A stretch of DNA of 64,000 nucleotides from Pedobacter sp. SL55 (lineage in GTDB: Bacteria; Bacteroidota; Bacteroidia; Sphingobacteriales; Sphingobacteriaceae): positions 2,604,001 through 2,668,000 of the forward strand of contig NZ_CP113059.1 in the NCBI RefSeq assembly GCF_026625705.1, given 5' to 3'. Below the pieces are notes generated by a model. It was given only the letters and a program-made list of their open reading frames with translations. It searched no databases and had not been told where the DNA came from. Positions 26,163 through 34,681 of this stretch are shown here, one piece after another (positions within the stretch are counted from its first letter, which is position 1; each line of letters starts with the position of its first letter). Position numbers and translations under genes: made by a program.

Positions 26163-27992
26163 TCAGTTTTCTTTAAGTAGGACTATTTTTCCATCCATTG
26201 TGCTTACTACTAAAGTTTTATCGTCTATTACTTTAAAAGTATTTACCATAGCGTTGTCTATTTTATGTGCCCATAAGGTTTTCTTAGCTAAAGGATCAAT
26301 GCAGTAAACCGTTCCGTTTTTGGTGCCGAAGAAAAGCTTGCCATTTTTCTCTATTAAGTCTGATGGCGTGTGTTCGTAACCGTAGCCAGCATTGTATTTC
26401 CAAGCTACACCTTCGTCTGTACGAGTAGTTTTATAGGCTACGATTTCGTCTTGCATGGTTTTACCGTAAATTAAAGCGCTGTCGGCAGACAACCCGATAG
26501 ACTCGCGAACTTTTGCCTCGCTGTTTCTCCATAAAGTTTGGCCAGTAGTAGCGTCTATAGCGGTTAACACTCTATCGGGTGCGGCAATGTAAATGGTATT
26601 GTTTGTGGCAACTGGTGTAACCATTGCTGGCGAAAACATCCTATTGGCGTGTCCGTTGTTCCATTTCCACAGCAACGCACCAGTATTAATGTCTAAAGCA
26701 TATAAATGACGTCCCCAAGAACCAAAGATGATTTTGCCTTGGTAAATGAGTGGTTTGCCTACAATAGTGCCTTCAACTTCCTTAAATTGCCATTTTAGTT
26801 TGCCAGTTTTTACATCCAAAGCACTAAAGGTATTGTCGCTAGCTCCTATAAAAAGAACATCAGCTTGGATAACTGGCGAACCTAGTACCGATTTTTGAGC
26901 GGCCGTTTTCCAAGCGAGTTTACCGTTTTTTAAATGTAATGCGTAAATATTTCCATCGCCCGAGCCAAAAATCACTAGATCATTATTAATTATTGGAGAT
27001 GAATAGATTGCTCCTTTGGTTTGGTACGTCCAGGCAGGTTTACCTGTTTTTCTGTTTAGGGCTTCTACTAAACCTAAGCTATTGCCAAAGATCACTAAAT
27101 TATTGTTGTAGGCAGGTGTATTTACCACATTGGCATTAGAATGATAAGTCCAAACTGGTTTTACATTTGTATATTTTTTATTGATAGAAAAATCTGGTCG
27201 TTCGTAAGCTTTGCCATCGTTAACAAAAGTTTTTAAGGCAATTTTACGCCAGGTTGCTAAAGTTTCTCCGTTAGGTTTTCTGGTAGTGAAAAACACAGAA
27301 TCTTTGGTCATATCTACAATGTTGTAGCCACCAATGCTATCTTTTGCTCTCAGGTTAGATCTACCCATGGTACCTGCTATGCCTTCAAAATTGTAGGCTT
27401 TGTTTTGATGGCCGTGCCCACAAATCGCGTATTGGATGTTTTTGGTTTTTAATCGGTCTACGGTTTCGTACCAATTGTCTAAACTGTTATCTAAAGGGTA
27501 ATGATTGATATAAACAATGGGCATGGTCTTCGGCGTTTTGTTGAGCACGCTATCTAACCAAACGGTGGCATCACGAGGGATGTGGCCATCGCTCATGCGT
27601 ACATAAGGCCCCGAAGCACAAGCAATAAAACGGAAGCCATTGTAATCGAAAGTGAATTTATCGTAGCCAAACTCTTTGATGAAAGAAACACCGCCAGATT
27701 CGGACCAACCTGTATCATGGTTGCCAGGTATAACGTAGAATTTTTTATTTAAGCCTGAGAGAATTTCTTTGGCAAGTTTTAGCTCATCGTTAGTGCCCAT
27801 TTCGGTAATATCGCCAGTTACCACTACAAAATCGATATCTTTTTGCGAGTTAATGTCGGCTACGGTTCTTCTCAAATCTTCTTCGCCTGTTGCGGTGCCT
27901 ACATGCGTATCGGTTACAAAGGCATATTTAAAGTTTTGTGCGTAGCCGAAATTTGCAATCAATAAAAAGATTGCAATACAGAAATTCTTCAT
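26163..27992 (-). CDS. Secreted metallophosphoesterase fused to a PQQ-type beta-propeller
   Basis: A 609-residue protein with signal peptide MKNFCIAIFLLIANFGYAQ. Residues 20-245 are a calcineurin-like phosphoesterase with all metal-binding blocks: FVTDTHVG (D-x-H), VVVTGDITE (GD), VIPGNHD (GNHD), YINHYPL (H) and CGHGHQNK (GHxH). Residues 290-605 are PQQ-like propeller repeats: KTGKPAWTYQTKGAIYSSPII, NGKLAWKTAAQKSVLGSPVI, TGALLWKWNNGHANRMFSPA, and similar. It probably acts in the periplasm or at the surface. The propeller may bind substrate or partners rather than the PQQ cofactor. It appears monocistronic. Confidence 0.88.
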   Translation of the reverse strand: MKNFCIAIFLLIANFGYAQNFKYAFVTDTHVGTATGEEDLRRTVADINSQKDIDFVVVTGDITEMGTNDELKLAKEILSGLNKKFYVIPGNHDTGWSESGGVSFIKEFGYDKFTFDYNGFRFIACASGPYVRMSDGHIPRDATVWLDSVLNKTPKTMPIVYINHYPLDNSLDNWYETVDRLKTKNIQYAICGHGHQNKAYNFEGIAGTMGRSNLRAKDSIGGYNIVDMTKDSVFFTTRKPNGETLATWRKIALKTFVNDGKAYERPDFSINKKYTNVKPVWTYHSNANVVNTPAYNNNLVIFGNSLGLVEALNRKTGKPAWTYQTKGAIYSSPIINNDLVIFGSGDGNIYALHLKNGKLAWKTAAQKSVLGSPVIQADVLFIGASDNTFSALDVKTGKLKWQFKEVEGTIVGKPLIYQGKIIFGSWGRHLYALDINTGALLWKWNNGHANRMFSPAMVTPVATNNTIYIAAPDRVLTAIDATTGQTLWRNSEAKVRESIGLSADSALIYGKTMQDEIVAYKTTRTDEGVAWKYNAGYGYEHTPSDLIEKNGKLFFGTKNGTVYCIDPLAKKTLWAHKIDNAMVNTFKVIDDKTLVVSTMDGKIVLLKEN

Positions 27993-28101
27993 TGTGTGTT
28001 CCTCTTTATTATGGGAGAGGGAAATTAGGCTAAATATTTTTGGTAGAAGAATTCCAACGAAATTTTGACGTATAAGATGAGGTTTTCCATATTGTTTGAT
28101 T

Positions 28102-28491
28102 TTAGTAAATTATTTGAAGCTCTCCGTTGTTACAATTTACTGATTTTGGCCCGCCAACAAGTGCACAGTCAGAAATAACCGACCATTTTTTATTATAGCG
28201 TATCTCGAGGTCGGTATAATTTGCTGCTAGTTTTTCTAATTCTTGTACATTGATGGTGTTGGTGTATGCCACGTAAGAAGAGGGGCCACCACATGCCTTG
28301 TTTCCAAATGGAAGAGTTTGAATGTTTATGTCGTCTCCACAACGGCTAGACTCTGCCAAGGCCCTGATTTTTGTTAAGAGTTGAGCCAATTCCTGTTGGT
28401 CTTCATTTTGTGTTTTTTCTTTGTCGCAGCTACTTATAAAAATTGCTGTGCAAAAAATTACAGCATATACAAGTGAATTTAGTTTTTTCAT
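28102..28491 (-). CDS. Small lipoprotein of unknown function
   Basis: A 129-residue protein with a type II signal: MKKLNSLVYAVIFCTAIFISSC, lipobox ISSC and Cys22 as the likely acylated residue. The Asp after it (SCDKEK) is neutral for sorting in Bacteroidetes. The mature part has four further cysteines (SRCGDD, NKACGGP, ISDCAL, SVNCNN), which could form two disulfides. No family was recognised. It stands alone near a palindromic repeat. Confidence 0.68.
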   Translation of the reverse strand: MKKLNSLVYAVIFCTAIFISSCDKEKTQNEDQQELAQLLTKIRALAESSRCGDDINIQTLPFGNKACGGPSSYVAYTNTINVQELEKLAANYTDLEIRYNKKWSVISDCALVGGPKSVNCNNGELQIIY

Positions 28492-28608
28492 TGATTTAGG
28501 TTTTGTAGCCCATACGCAGGCTCGTTGTTAAACGCTACAAGGTGACGAAAATAGGAGCAATGTTTTTTGTAAAATAAACCTGTATTGAAGCGTAAATACT
28601 TTTTGGAG

Positions 28609-28691
28609 CGTCAATTTCGACGAAGTATGAGGAGAAATCTTCAAATTAAATGCTGCTGTCAACAAGATTTCTCTCTACGTTCGAAATGACG
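28609..28691. repeat. Dispersed palindrome, GAGAAATCTT/AAGATTTCTC family
   Basis: GAGGAGAAATCTT (28629-28641) is inverted as AAGATTTCTCTC (28664-28675), with outer arms CGTCAATTTCGA and TCGAAATGACGG. This resembles a repeat type common in Bacteroidetes intergenic DNA. Confidence 0.7.
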
Positions 28692-28806
28692 GAGGACAGC
28701 ATACAAAAAGATTGAAGCGGAAAGCAGGACTAGCAAAACCTATGAAACACCACATTAGCTTTACTTAAATATAACAATTCTCATTTCATTATCGGAAGAA
28801 ATATTG

Positions 28807-28814
28807 TATCTTTG
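28807..28814 (+). promoter_or_regulatory. guaB promoter -7 element
   Basis: TATCTTTG matches TAnnTTTG exactly and lies 31 bases before the guaB ATG at 28846, implying a leader of about 25 bases. It also shows that the open frame starting at 28804 is not the true start. Confidence 0.65.
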
Positions 28815-28845
28815 CCCCGCAAATAAGAAAACTAATTTATTTGCT

Positions 28846-30318
28846 ATGCAACTCGATCCCCAAAAATTTATTGCTTTAGGTTTAACATACGATGACGTAT
28901 TGTTAGTACCTGCATATTCGGAAATTTTACCTCGCGACGTTAACACCAGCACCCATTTAACCAAGAAAATTCAATTGAATGTACCTCTGGTTTCTGCAGC
29001 TATGGACACGGTTACCGAGGCAGAATTGGCTATTGCCATTGCACAAAATGGTGGCATCGGGATGTTGCACAAAAACATGAGTATCGAAAGGCAGGCAGAA
29101 GAAGTTCGCAAAGTAAAACGTTCGGAAAGTGGCATGATCCAAGATCCGGTAACTTTGTTAGAAACTTCGGTAGTTGCAGATGCTTTTAAAATCATGAAAG
29201 AGCATAAAATTGGTGGTATCCCTGTGGTAAGTGCCGATAATAAATTGGTAGGCATCATTACCAACCGCGATTTGCGCTTCCAAAAGGATATGAGCAAGCC
29301 TATTGCGCAAGTAATGACTAAAGAAAATTTGATTACTGCGCCAGAAGGTACAACGTTAAAGCAGGCAGAAGAAATTTTGCAAGATCACAAAATTGAAAAG
29401 CTACCTGTAGTTAATACAGAAGGTTTTTTAAGTGGCTTAATCACTTTTAAGGATATCCAAAAAGTAAAACATTACCCTTATGCTTGTAAAGATGAGCGTG
29501 GTCGTTTACGTGTTGGTGCTGCGGTTGGCGTTACTCCAGATACTTTGCAACGTGTAGATGCTTTAGTAAATGCTGGAGTAGACGTAATTACCATTGATAC
29601 CGCTCACGGGCACTCGAAAGGTGTGGTAGATAAGTTGAAGGAAGTAAAAGCGAAATATCCAGAATTACAGGTAATTGTAGGTAACATTGCTACAGGCGAT
29701 GCAGCAAAGTTTTTAGCTGATGCTGGTGCAGATGCTGTTAAAGTAGGTATTGGGCCAGGTTCTATTTGCACCACTCGTATTATTGCGGGTGTGGGGGTGC
29801 CTCAGTTATATGCTGTTTTTGAGTGTGCTAAAGCTTTAAAAGGTACCGGTGTACCGGTTATTGCCGATGGTGGTATTAAACACACTGGCGATATTGCCAA
29901 AGCAATTGCTGCTGGTGCAAGTACGGTGATGGCAGGTTCGTTATTTGCAGGGGTAGAAGAGGGGCCAGGCGAAACCATCATTTACGAAGGCCGTAAGTTT
30001 AAATCTTATCGTGGTATGGGCTCTATCGAAGCAATGGAGCAAGGTTCTAAAGACCGTTATTTCCAAGATGTAGAAGATGATATTAAAAAGTTAGTGCCAG
30101 AAGGCATTGTAGGGCGTGTGCCATACAAAGGTACTTTGGCAGAGGTAATGTACCAATACATTGGTGGTTTACGTGCCAGTATGGGTTACTGTGGCGCCGC
30201 TACTATCGAGAAATTACAGGAAGCACAATTTGTACAAATTACCGCTGCGGGTATGCGTGAAAGTCATCCACATGATATTACGATTACTAAGGAAGCACCA
30301 AATTATACAAGTAAATAA
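28846..30318 (+). CDS. guaB: IMP dehydrogenase
   Basis: Catalyses the NAD-dependent oxidation of IMP to XMP, the committed step of GMP synthesis. Length from ATG 28846 is 490 aa. The TIM barrel begins [20 protein letters not shown]. It is interrupted by two CBS domains (about residues 95-210: [60 protein letters not shown]). The catalytic loop [11 protein letters not shown] carries the active-site Cys near residue 305. [20 protein letters not shown] and the flap [11 protein letters not shown] follow. It is monocistronic between its promoter and a repeat/terminator region. Confidence 0.98.
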   Translation: MQLDPQKFIALGLTYDDVLLVPAYSEILPRDVNTSTHLTKKIQLNVPLVSAAMDTVTEAELAIAIAQNGGIGMLHKNMSIERQAEEVRKVKRSESGMIQDPVTLLETSVVADAFKIMKEHKIGGIPVVSADNKLVGIITNRDLRFQKDMSKPIAQVMTKENLITAPEGTTLKQAEEILQDHKIEKLPVVNTEGFLSGLITFKDIQKVKHYPYACKDERGRLRVGAAVGVTPDTLQRVDALVNAGVDVITIDTAHGHSKGVVDKLKEVKAKYPELQVIVGNIATGDAAKFLADAGADAVKVGIGPGSICTTRIIAGVGVPQLYAVFECAKALKGTGVPVIADGGIKHTGDIAKAIAAGASTVMAGSLFAGVEEGPGETIIYEGRKFKSYRGMGSIEAMEQGSKDRYFQDVEDDIKKLVPEGIVGRVPYKGTLAEVMYQYIGGLRASMGYCGAATIEKLQEAQFVQITAAGMRESHPHDITITKEAPNYTSK

Positions 30319-30320
30319 TA

Positions 30321-30370
30321 ACCCCAACCCCTAAAGGGGAATACAAAGTCCCTTTAGGGGATTTAGGGGT
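30321..30370. repeat. Dispersed palindrome, CCCCTAAAGGGG family
   Basis: AACCCCAACCCCTAAAGGGG and CCCTTTAGGGGATTTAGGGGT form an inverted pair directly behind the guaB stop. A related element is at 51407-51452. It may help termination. Confidence 0.75.
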
Positions 30371-30381
30371 AAAGCAAATAC

Positions 30382-30413
30382 AGCGGGGCGTCGGTTATGA
30401 TAGCCCCGCTTTT
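30382..30413 (+). terminator. Terminator hairpin downstream of guaB
   Basis: AGCGGGGC (30382-30389) pairs with GCCCCGCT (30403-30410), followed by TTTT. Confidence 0.7.
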
Positions 30414-30450
30414 CGTTACAACCTTTTTGTGATCCGTTACCGCTAATCAT

Positions 30451-30516
30451 TGTCATGCTGAGTTTATCGAAGCATCTGCGATTAACAAACAATCCTTCGA
30501 CAAGCTCAGGATGACA
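30451..30516. repeat. Dispersed palindrome, CTGAGCTTGTCGAAG family
   Basis: TGTCATGCTGAGTTTATCGAAGC is inverted as CCTTCGACAAGCTCAGGATGACA. It is another copy of the elements at 7112 and 9851. Confidence 0.8.
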
Positions 30517-30638
30517 CACCAAAAAGTATTTCCACTTCAATCTGGTTTAAAACACAAAAATCCCTGCTAAAATCAACCTTCTCCATTACCAAGACCACAA
30601 ATTTCTCAAAATAAAATTTCGGATTGTAAAAACTTTAA

Positions 30639-30663
30639 TATATTTGTCTACTAGTTCTATAGA
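30639..30663 (+). promoter_or_regulatory. TonB-receptor promoter with overlapping candidate operator
   Basis: TATATTTG at 30639-30646 is an exact -7 element. Directly after it, TCTACTAGTTCTATAGA (30647-30663) covers the expected transcription start. The same 17-base frame, TCTACTA-N2-T-N3-TAGA, occurs at the cobA promoter (34965-34981), where it is closer to a perfect palindrome. A repressor site shared by the two genes is inferred; an Rrf2-type regulator is one possibility, not shown by the sequence. Confidence 0.55.
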
Positions 30664-30691
30664 TTTAATATAATTTAAACTTTTGATGTTG

Positions 30692-30719
30692 AAACCGTCC
30701 TGATGCATAGGGGTGGTTT
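30692..30719 (+). promoter_or_regulatory. Leader hairpin 1 of the TonB-receptor transcript
   Basis: AAACCGTCC pairs with GGGTGGTTT (nine pairs including two G-U) around a ten-base loop, about 40 bases after the predicted transcription start and upstream of the small Cys-codon ORF. Confidence 0.5.
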
Positions 30720-30746
30720 GGTCATCATTTAAAACAAATCCAAAAG

Positions 30747-30833
30747 ATGAAAAAGATCCTAAATCCCATGTGTTGCTGTATGTCGAATAATTCTCTTAAT
30801 GTTCTCAAAATACCCATACAGCAAGCACTTTAA
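30747..30833 (+). CDS. 28-codon leader ORF with three consecutive Cys codons
   Basis: ATG opens a frame coding MKKILNPMCCCMSNNS, then 12 more residues to a TAA at 30831-30833. The codons TGT TGC TGT at positions 9-11 are consecutive cysteines. The stop lies 15 bases before the ATG of the TonB receptor, so the two would be translated in close succession. The Cys codons form the 5' arm of a strong hairpin (30770-30828). The arrangement fits a cysteine-responsive leader peptide, where ribosome stalling at Cys codons keeps the hairpin open. This is inference; I know of Cys-rich leader ORFs before other genes, including a TonB receptor in Bordetella, but not of this one. Confidence 0.55.
   Translation: MKKILNPMCCCMSNNSLNVLKIPIQQAL
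30770..30828 (+). promoter_or_regulatory. Attenuator-like hairpin spanning the Cys codons
   Basis: TTGCTGTATG (30773-30782) pairs perfectly with CATACAGCAA (30815-30824). GTG (30770-30772) extends the stem by pairing with CAC (30826-30828) past a one-base bulge. The loop is 32 bases. The 5' arm contains the triple Cys codons, and the 3' arm ends three bases before the leader ORF stop and about 20 bases before the receptor start. Confidence 0.6.
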
Positions 30834-30848
30834 TAGCCAATTACAACA

Positions 30849-33464
30849 ATGAAAATTAAACTATACCCACTTAGAAAAAACTTTTACCTCACTATCTTAA
30901 CCATTTTATCACTAATCCTTTCTGCTGCATCTGCTCATGCTCAAACTCCTTTTAGTGGAGTAGTCAAAAAAGGGGATGGTTCTCCAGTTCCTCACGCTAC
31001 TGTTAAAATAAGAGGCACAAATATTTCTACCAGTGCAAACGAAAAAGGCGAATTTCGCTTAACCTCGGTTCCAGAGGTCCCATTTTACATTCAAGTAAGT
31101 TCCGTAGGTTTTAAACCGCAAGATTTTCAAATTTTAACCATCACGTCCACACCAATAGAACTGGTTTTGCTAGAAGCTTCTCAGCTAGATCAGATTGTGG
31201 TGACCTCGCGTCGCCGTTCGGAAGTTTTACAAGAAGTTCCTATTCCAATTACAGTTATCGGCGGACAGGCCGCTGAAAATGCAGGTGCTTTCAACGTTAA
31301 TCGCTTAAAAGAATTGGTGCCCTCGGTCCAATTGTATGCTTCCAATGCAAGAAATACTACATTAAATATACGTGGTTTAGGCTCTACTTTTGGTTTAACT
31401 AACGATGGTATCGATCCTGGCGTTGGTTTTTATGTAGATGGTGTGTACCATGCTCGTCCAGCAGCAACTTCAACAGATTTCATAGATATCGATCAAATTG
31501 AGGTAATTCGCGGACCACAAGGCACTTTGTTTGGTAAAAATACCACCGCAGGCGCATTTAACATTACTACCAGAAAACCGAGTCATGTTGCAAGTGCAAA
31601 AGTTGAACTAAGTTTTGGTAACTATAATTTCATTCAGGCTAAAACTACGGCTACAGGTAGTGTGGCAAAAAATCTGGCAGCAAAAATCTCCATTTCTGGT
31701 ACGCAGCGTGATGGCACCATCTGGAACGTACGTGAAGAACGAAAATATAGCGGGCAAAATAACTTAGGTGCTAAAGGGCAATTGTTGTTTACGCCAAACG
31801 AAAAATTGGAACTGTTATTAAGCGGCGATGTTAGTATTCAGCATCCAGCAGGCTATCCGTTGGTGGTTGCTGGCGTTACTACCACAGAAAGAAGCGCTTT
31901 CCGTCAGTATGCTAAAATAGTTGAAGATTTAGGGTACACACAGCCAATAGTTGACCCTTTTGCTAGAGAAATTTATACCAATACACCTTGGAGACACAAC
32001 CAATCTATTGGAGGGATATCCTTAAATGCCGACTATAAAATTGGTAGCGGTAAACTTACTTCAACCACCGCTTGGAGATTTTGGAACTGGGATCCAACCA
32101 ATGATCGGGATTTTACCGAGTTTGCTGCATTGACTAAGTCGCAGGGCAATACTCGTCACGACCAATATTCGCAAGAGTTTAGGTACGCAGGAGATCTCAC
32201 CGATAAATTAAGTGGCGTGGTGGGTGTTTTCTTTCTTGGGCAGAATTTACAAGGCTTAGGGCAAACCGAAGAAGTAGGAAGAGACCAATGGCGTTTTGTG
32301 CAAACTAGTGCTACGGGCGAGCAAGCTTTATATAGTGCCAATCGGGATTTATTAACAGGTTACGGTATTACTACAAATTCTACCATTAAGTCGTTAAGTG
32401 CGGCTGTTTTTGCGCAGGTAGACTGGGAGGTGCTTGATAAATTACACGTATTGCCTGGCATCAGGTTTACTTACGATAAAAAAGAAGTAGATTACGATAG
32501 AAGAACTTACGGCGGCTTACAAACTTCGGATGCTGCTTTATTAAGACTTAAAAATGCAGTTTACTCGAACCAGCAATTTAATACCAGTACTAATAACAAT
32601 AACCTGTCTGGAAACTTAACTGTTTCTTACCGCCCAAGCGATAAACTGAACGCATTTGCTACTTATTCTACCGCCTATAAGCCAGTTGGTGTTAATGTAG
32701 GCGGTTTACCAACTACATCAACTGGTGCAGCCGATTTATCTGTAGCTATAGTAAAACCAGAGTATGTACAACATTATGAACTGGGTTTAAAAACAAAGCC
32801 AACTGCGGGTGCAATTTTGAACATTACTGCATTTAATACCGACATTAAAGATTACCAAACTAATGTGCAATCGCCACAATTGGGGGTAAATAGAGGGTAT
32901 TTAGCAAATGCAGAAAAAGTACGCGTCAAAGGTTTAGAGGTTGATGGTAGTTATCAATTGCAGCGGTTTTTAACCTTAAATGCTGCAGTAGCTTATCTGG
33001 AAGGCAAATATGTTAAATTTACAAATGCGCCACTGCCACTAGAAGAAACCGGGAGAACCGAAGTAATCAATGGTGTAGCTACACAGGTTGCATTTAAAGA
33101 TGTTTCTGGAGGTAGATTGCCTGGTATTTCTAAATGGAATATTTCTGGTGGAGCAGAGTTAAGCACAGCAGGTAAGCTAGCCGAAAGAGAAGGTAGGTAT
33201 TTTATTGCTAGCGATATAAGTTATCGCTCGGAGTACTCTTCAAATCCAACGCCGTCAAGAGTTTTAGTGATAAATGGCTATACTTTGTTAAACGCCAGAC
33301 TTGGTTTTAGATCAGAAAAATTCTCGATTTTTGCTTGGAGCAGAAACCTCGGTGGAACTAATTATTTCGAACAATTGCAGGCTGCAGCAGGCAATGCTGG
33401 TTTGTATGCTGGCGTATTGGGAGATCCACGAACTTATGGTGCTACTTTAAGATTTAGTTTCTAA
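30849..33464 (+). CDS. TonB-dependent outer-membrane receptor with carboxypeptidase-regulatory-like domain
   Basis: An 871-residue active-transport receptor. A signal peptide (FYLTILTILSLILSAASAHAQ) is followed by a CarboxypepD-reg-like beta-sandwich at about 33-115 (FSGVVKKGDGSPVPHATVKIRG). The plug domain is at about 120-235 (QIVVTSRRRSEVLQEVPIPIT, LVPSVQLYASNARNTTLNIRG, IDQIEVIRGPQGTLFGKNTTAG), and a 22-strand barrel ends in GATLRFSF. No SusD-like partner follows, so the ligand is unlikely to be a large glycan. The Cys-codon leader and the operator shared with cobA suggest a sulfur-containing or sulfur-regulated ligand, which is inferred. A terminator ends the unit. Confidence 0.93.
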   Translation: MKIKLYPLRKNFYLTILTILSLILSAASAHAQTPFSGVVKKGDGSPVPHATVKIRGTNISTSANEKGEFRLTSVPEVPFYIQVSSVGFKPQDFQILTITSTPIELVLLEASQLDQIVVTSRRRSEVLQEVPIPITVIGGQAAENAGAFNVNRLKELVPSVQLYASNARNTTLNIRGLGSTFGLTNDGIDPGVGFYVDGVYHARPAATSTDFIDIDQIEVIRGPQGTLFGKNTTAGAFNITTRKPSHVASAKVELSFGNYNFIQAKTTATGSVAKNLAAKISISGTQRDGTIWNVREERKYSGQNNLGAKGQLLFTPNEKLELLLSGDVSIQHPAGYPLVVAGVTTTERSAFRQYAKIVEDLGYTQPIVDPFAREIYTNTPWRHNQSIGGISLNADYKIGSGKLTSTTAWRFWNWDPTNDRDFTEFAALTKSQGNTRHDQYSQEFRYAGDLTDKLSGVVGVFFLGQNLQGLGQTEEVGRDQWRFVQTSATGEQALYSANRDLLTGYGITTNSTIKSLSAAVFAQVDWEVLDKLHVLPGIRFTYDKKEVDYDRRTYGGLQTSDAALLRLKNAVYSNQQFNTSTNNNNLSGNLTVSYRPSDKLNAFATYSTAYKPVGVNVGGLPTTSTGAADLSVAIVKPEYVQHYELGLKTKPTAGAILNITAFNTDIKDYQTNVQSPQLGVNRGYLANAEKVRVKGLEVDGSYQLQRFLTLNAAVAYLEGKYVKFTNAPLPLEETGRTEVINGVATQVAFKDVSGGRLPGISKWNISGGAELSTAGKLAEREGRYFIASDISYRSEYSSNPTPSRVLVINGYTLLNARLGFRSEKFSIFAWSRNLGGTNYFEQLQAAAGNAGLYAGVLGDPRTYGATLRFSF

Positions 33465-33499
33465 ATAGTTCAATAGTATCATTAATTTATTAGGTTGGG

Positions 33500-33515
33500 C
33501 GTTTACGTGTAAACG
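33500..33515. promoter_or_regulatory. Perfect 16-base palindrome CGTTTACGTGTAAACG
   Basis: It lies between the receptor stop and its terminator. The half-site resembles LacI-family operators, but the location downstream of a gene makes an operator role doubtful. Confidence 0.25.
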
Positions 33516-33525
33516 TTTGCAGACT

Positions 33526-33575
33526 AACTTTGACAAACTGATAAGCATGTAGCTTTTAGTTTGTCAAAGTTTTTT
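33526..33575 (+). terminator. Terminator after the TonB receptor
   Basis: AACTTTGACAAACT (33526-33539) pairs perfectly with AGTTTGTCAAAGTT (33558-33571), followed by T residues. Confidence 0.85.
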
Positions 33576-33582
33576 GCTTAAA

Positions 33583-33670
33583 AGACTTAAGAAGTTTTTA
33601 AACGGCGAAGTCTTCAACTTTTCAGTAAGAGAAATAAAATAGGCTAAAGTTAAACTTGGTAAGTCTCTAT
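33583..33670. mobile_element. MITE-like element A, copy 1
   Basis: An 88-base element starting AAAAGACTTAAGAAGTT and ending AACTTGGTAAGTCT. Its reverse complement matches 41878-41969 almost throughout, including the inner AGAGAAATAAAATAGGCTAAA. The ends are terminal inverted repeats (AGACTTACGAAGTT in the better copy). It is too short to encode anything. Confidence 0.65.
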
Positions 33671-33705
33671 GCTCATTCTTCGCAATTGCAAAGGTGGACA
33701 ACGAT

Positions 33706-33808
33706 GACGATAATAATAGCGTCCAATGTCATTAAGTTAAGGAACTCTGTGTCAGTCTGAGCTTGTCGAAGACTTTTTCCTTAACTTAAAGACGATAATA
33801 GTAGCGTC
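33706..33808. repeat. Nested repeat: direct repeats flanking a small palindrome
   Basis: The 18-base GACGATAATA(A/G)TAGCGTC occurs at 33706-33723 and 33791-33808. Between them, TTAAGTTAAGGAA (33732-33744) is inverted as TTCCTTAACTTAA (33777-33789) and encloses a half-copy of the CTGAGCTTGTCGAAG repeat at 33751-33772. This looks like one repeat inserted in another. Confidence 0.6.
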
Positions 33809-33911
33809 TTTGCGAGGAGGTACGACGAAGCAATCTATATAGTCATTACAATAATTAAATGGTCGGTACATGCCGACTATTTTTTTGGAAAAAGAGTTTT
33901 ATCTTCGAAGC

Positions 33912-34505
33912 ATGAATAAATTAAAATCACTTTGTGTTTACTGCGGTTCGAATTTTAACGGAGATCCGATACTTAAACAAGCTATTATAGCATTAGCTGA
34001 AACAATGGTGGCACAAGATATTACCTTAGTTTATGGTGGCGGCAGCGTTGGAGTTATGGGCGTAATTGCGGATGAAGTAATGGCTTTAGGAGGAACGGTA
34101 ACTGGTGTAATTCCGCAGTTTTTAATGGATAAAGAAGTTGGTCACAAAGGAATTACTCAAATGATTATTACCGAGAACATGCACCAACGCAAGCAAAAAA
34201 TGGCCGATTTATCTGACGGTTTTGTGATTTTGCCTGGTGGTTTTGGCACGCTCGAAGAATTTTTTGAAGTGTTGACTTGGTTGCAGCTGGGCTTACACGC
34301 CAAGCCAATCGGTGTGTTAAATGTTGGCGGTTTTTACGATCCTCTTTTTGCGCAAATGGATATGATGGTGCACCATCGGTTTTTAAAGCCAGCTAATCGC
34401 GATTTGGTCTTTAACGAAAGTGATGCCAGTGTTTTAATAGAAAAAATGGATAGTTTTTCGGCCATTCCAGATGAAGTTTGGTTTAGAGACAGAAATTTGA
34501 CTTAA
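33912..34505 (+). CDS. LOG-family protein (nucleoside monophosphate phosphoribohydrolase-like)
   Basis: A 197-residue Rossmann-type protein of the TIGR00730/LOG family. The signature PGGFGTLEEFFEVLTWLQLG supplies the PGGxGTxxE nucleotide-binding and catalytic motif, preceded by VYGGGSVGVMGVIADEV and MHQRKQKMADLSDGFVILPGG (the conserved R-K-x2-M). Some members release cytokinin bases from their monophosphates; bacterial relatives may simply hydrolyse AMP-like nucleotides. The ATG at 33912 gives the conserved start (MNKLKSLCVYCGSN); the open frame begins earlier at 33870. It is flanked on both sides by repeat-rich intergenic DNA. Confidence 0.9.
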   Translation: MNKLKSLCVYCGSNFNGDPILKQAIIALAETMVAQDITLVYGGGSVGVMGVIADEVMALGGTVTGVIPQFLMDKEVGHKGITQMIITENMHQRKQKMADLSDGFVILPGGFGTLEEFFEVLTWLQLGLHAKPIGVLNVGGFYDPLFAQMDMMVHHRFLKPANRDLVFNESDASVLIEKMDSFSAIPDEVWFRDRNLT

Positions 34506-34526
34506 GAAGTTGGATTGTTCATCGTT

Positions 34527-34681
34527 CGTCATCCCCGTGAAAACGGGATCTTAAAGCGATAGCTATTGTTTATGCATTATGATACCGCCACTGCACTAGT
34601 TTACTTGTTTTACTGACCCTGAAATAAATTCAGGGTGACGGTAAATTAAGGCTTCGTCATGCTGAATTTATTTCAGCATCA
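34527..34681. repeat. Cluster of dispersed palindromes after the LOG gene
   Basis: CGTCATCCCCGTGAAAACGGGATC (34527-34550) matches the inner part of the element at 58214. CTGACCCTGAAATAAATTCAGGGTGACG (34613-34640) and CGTCATGCTGAATTTATTTCAGCATC (34655-34680) are two palindromes of one family. The remainder of the 516-base gap 34506-35021 holds a degenerate palindrome near 34780-34850 and the cobA promoter. Confidence 0.7.

Noticed and set aside
30692..30719. Possible SAM, cobalamin or other known riboswitch in the TonB-receptor leader
   Set aside because: Only a simple hairpin is seen; none of the conserved core strings of these riboswitch classes could be found.
33500..33515. CGTTTACGTGTAAACG as a LacI-type operator
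   Set aside because: It lies between a stop codon and a terminator with no promoter nearby; kept only as a low-confidence palindrome.
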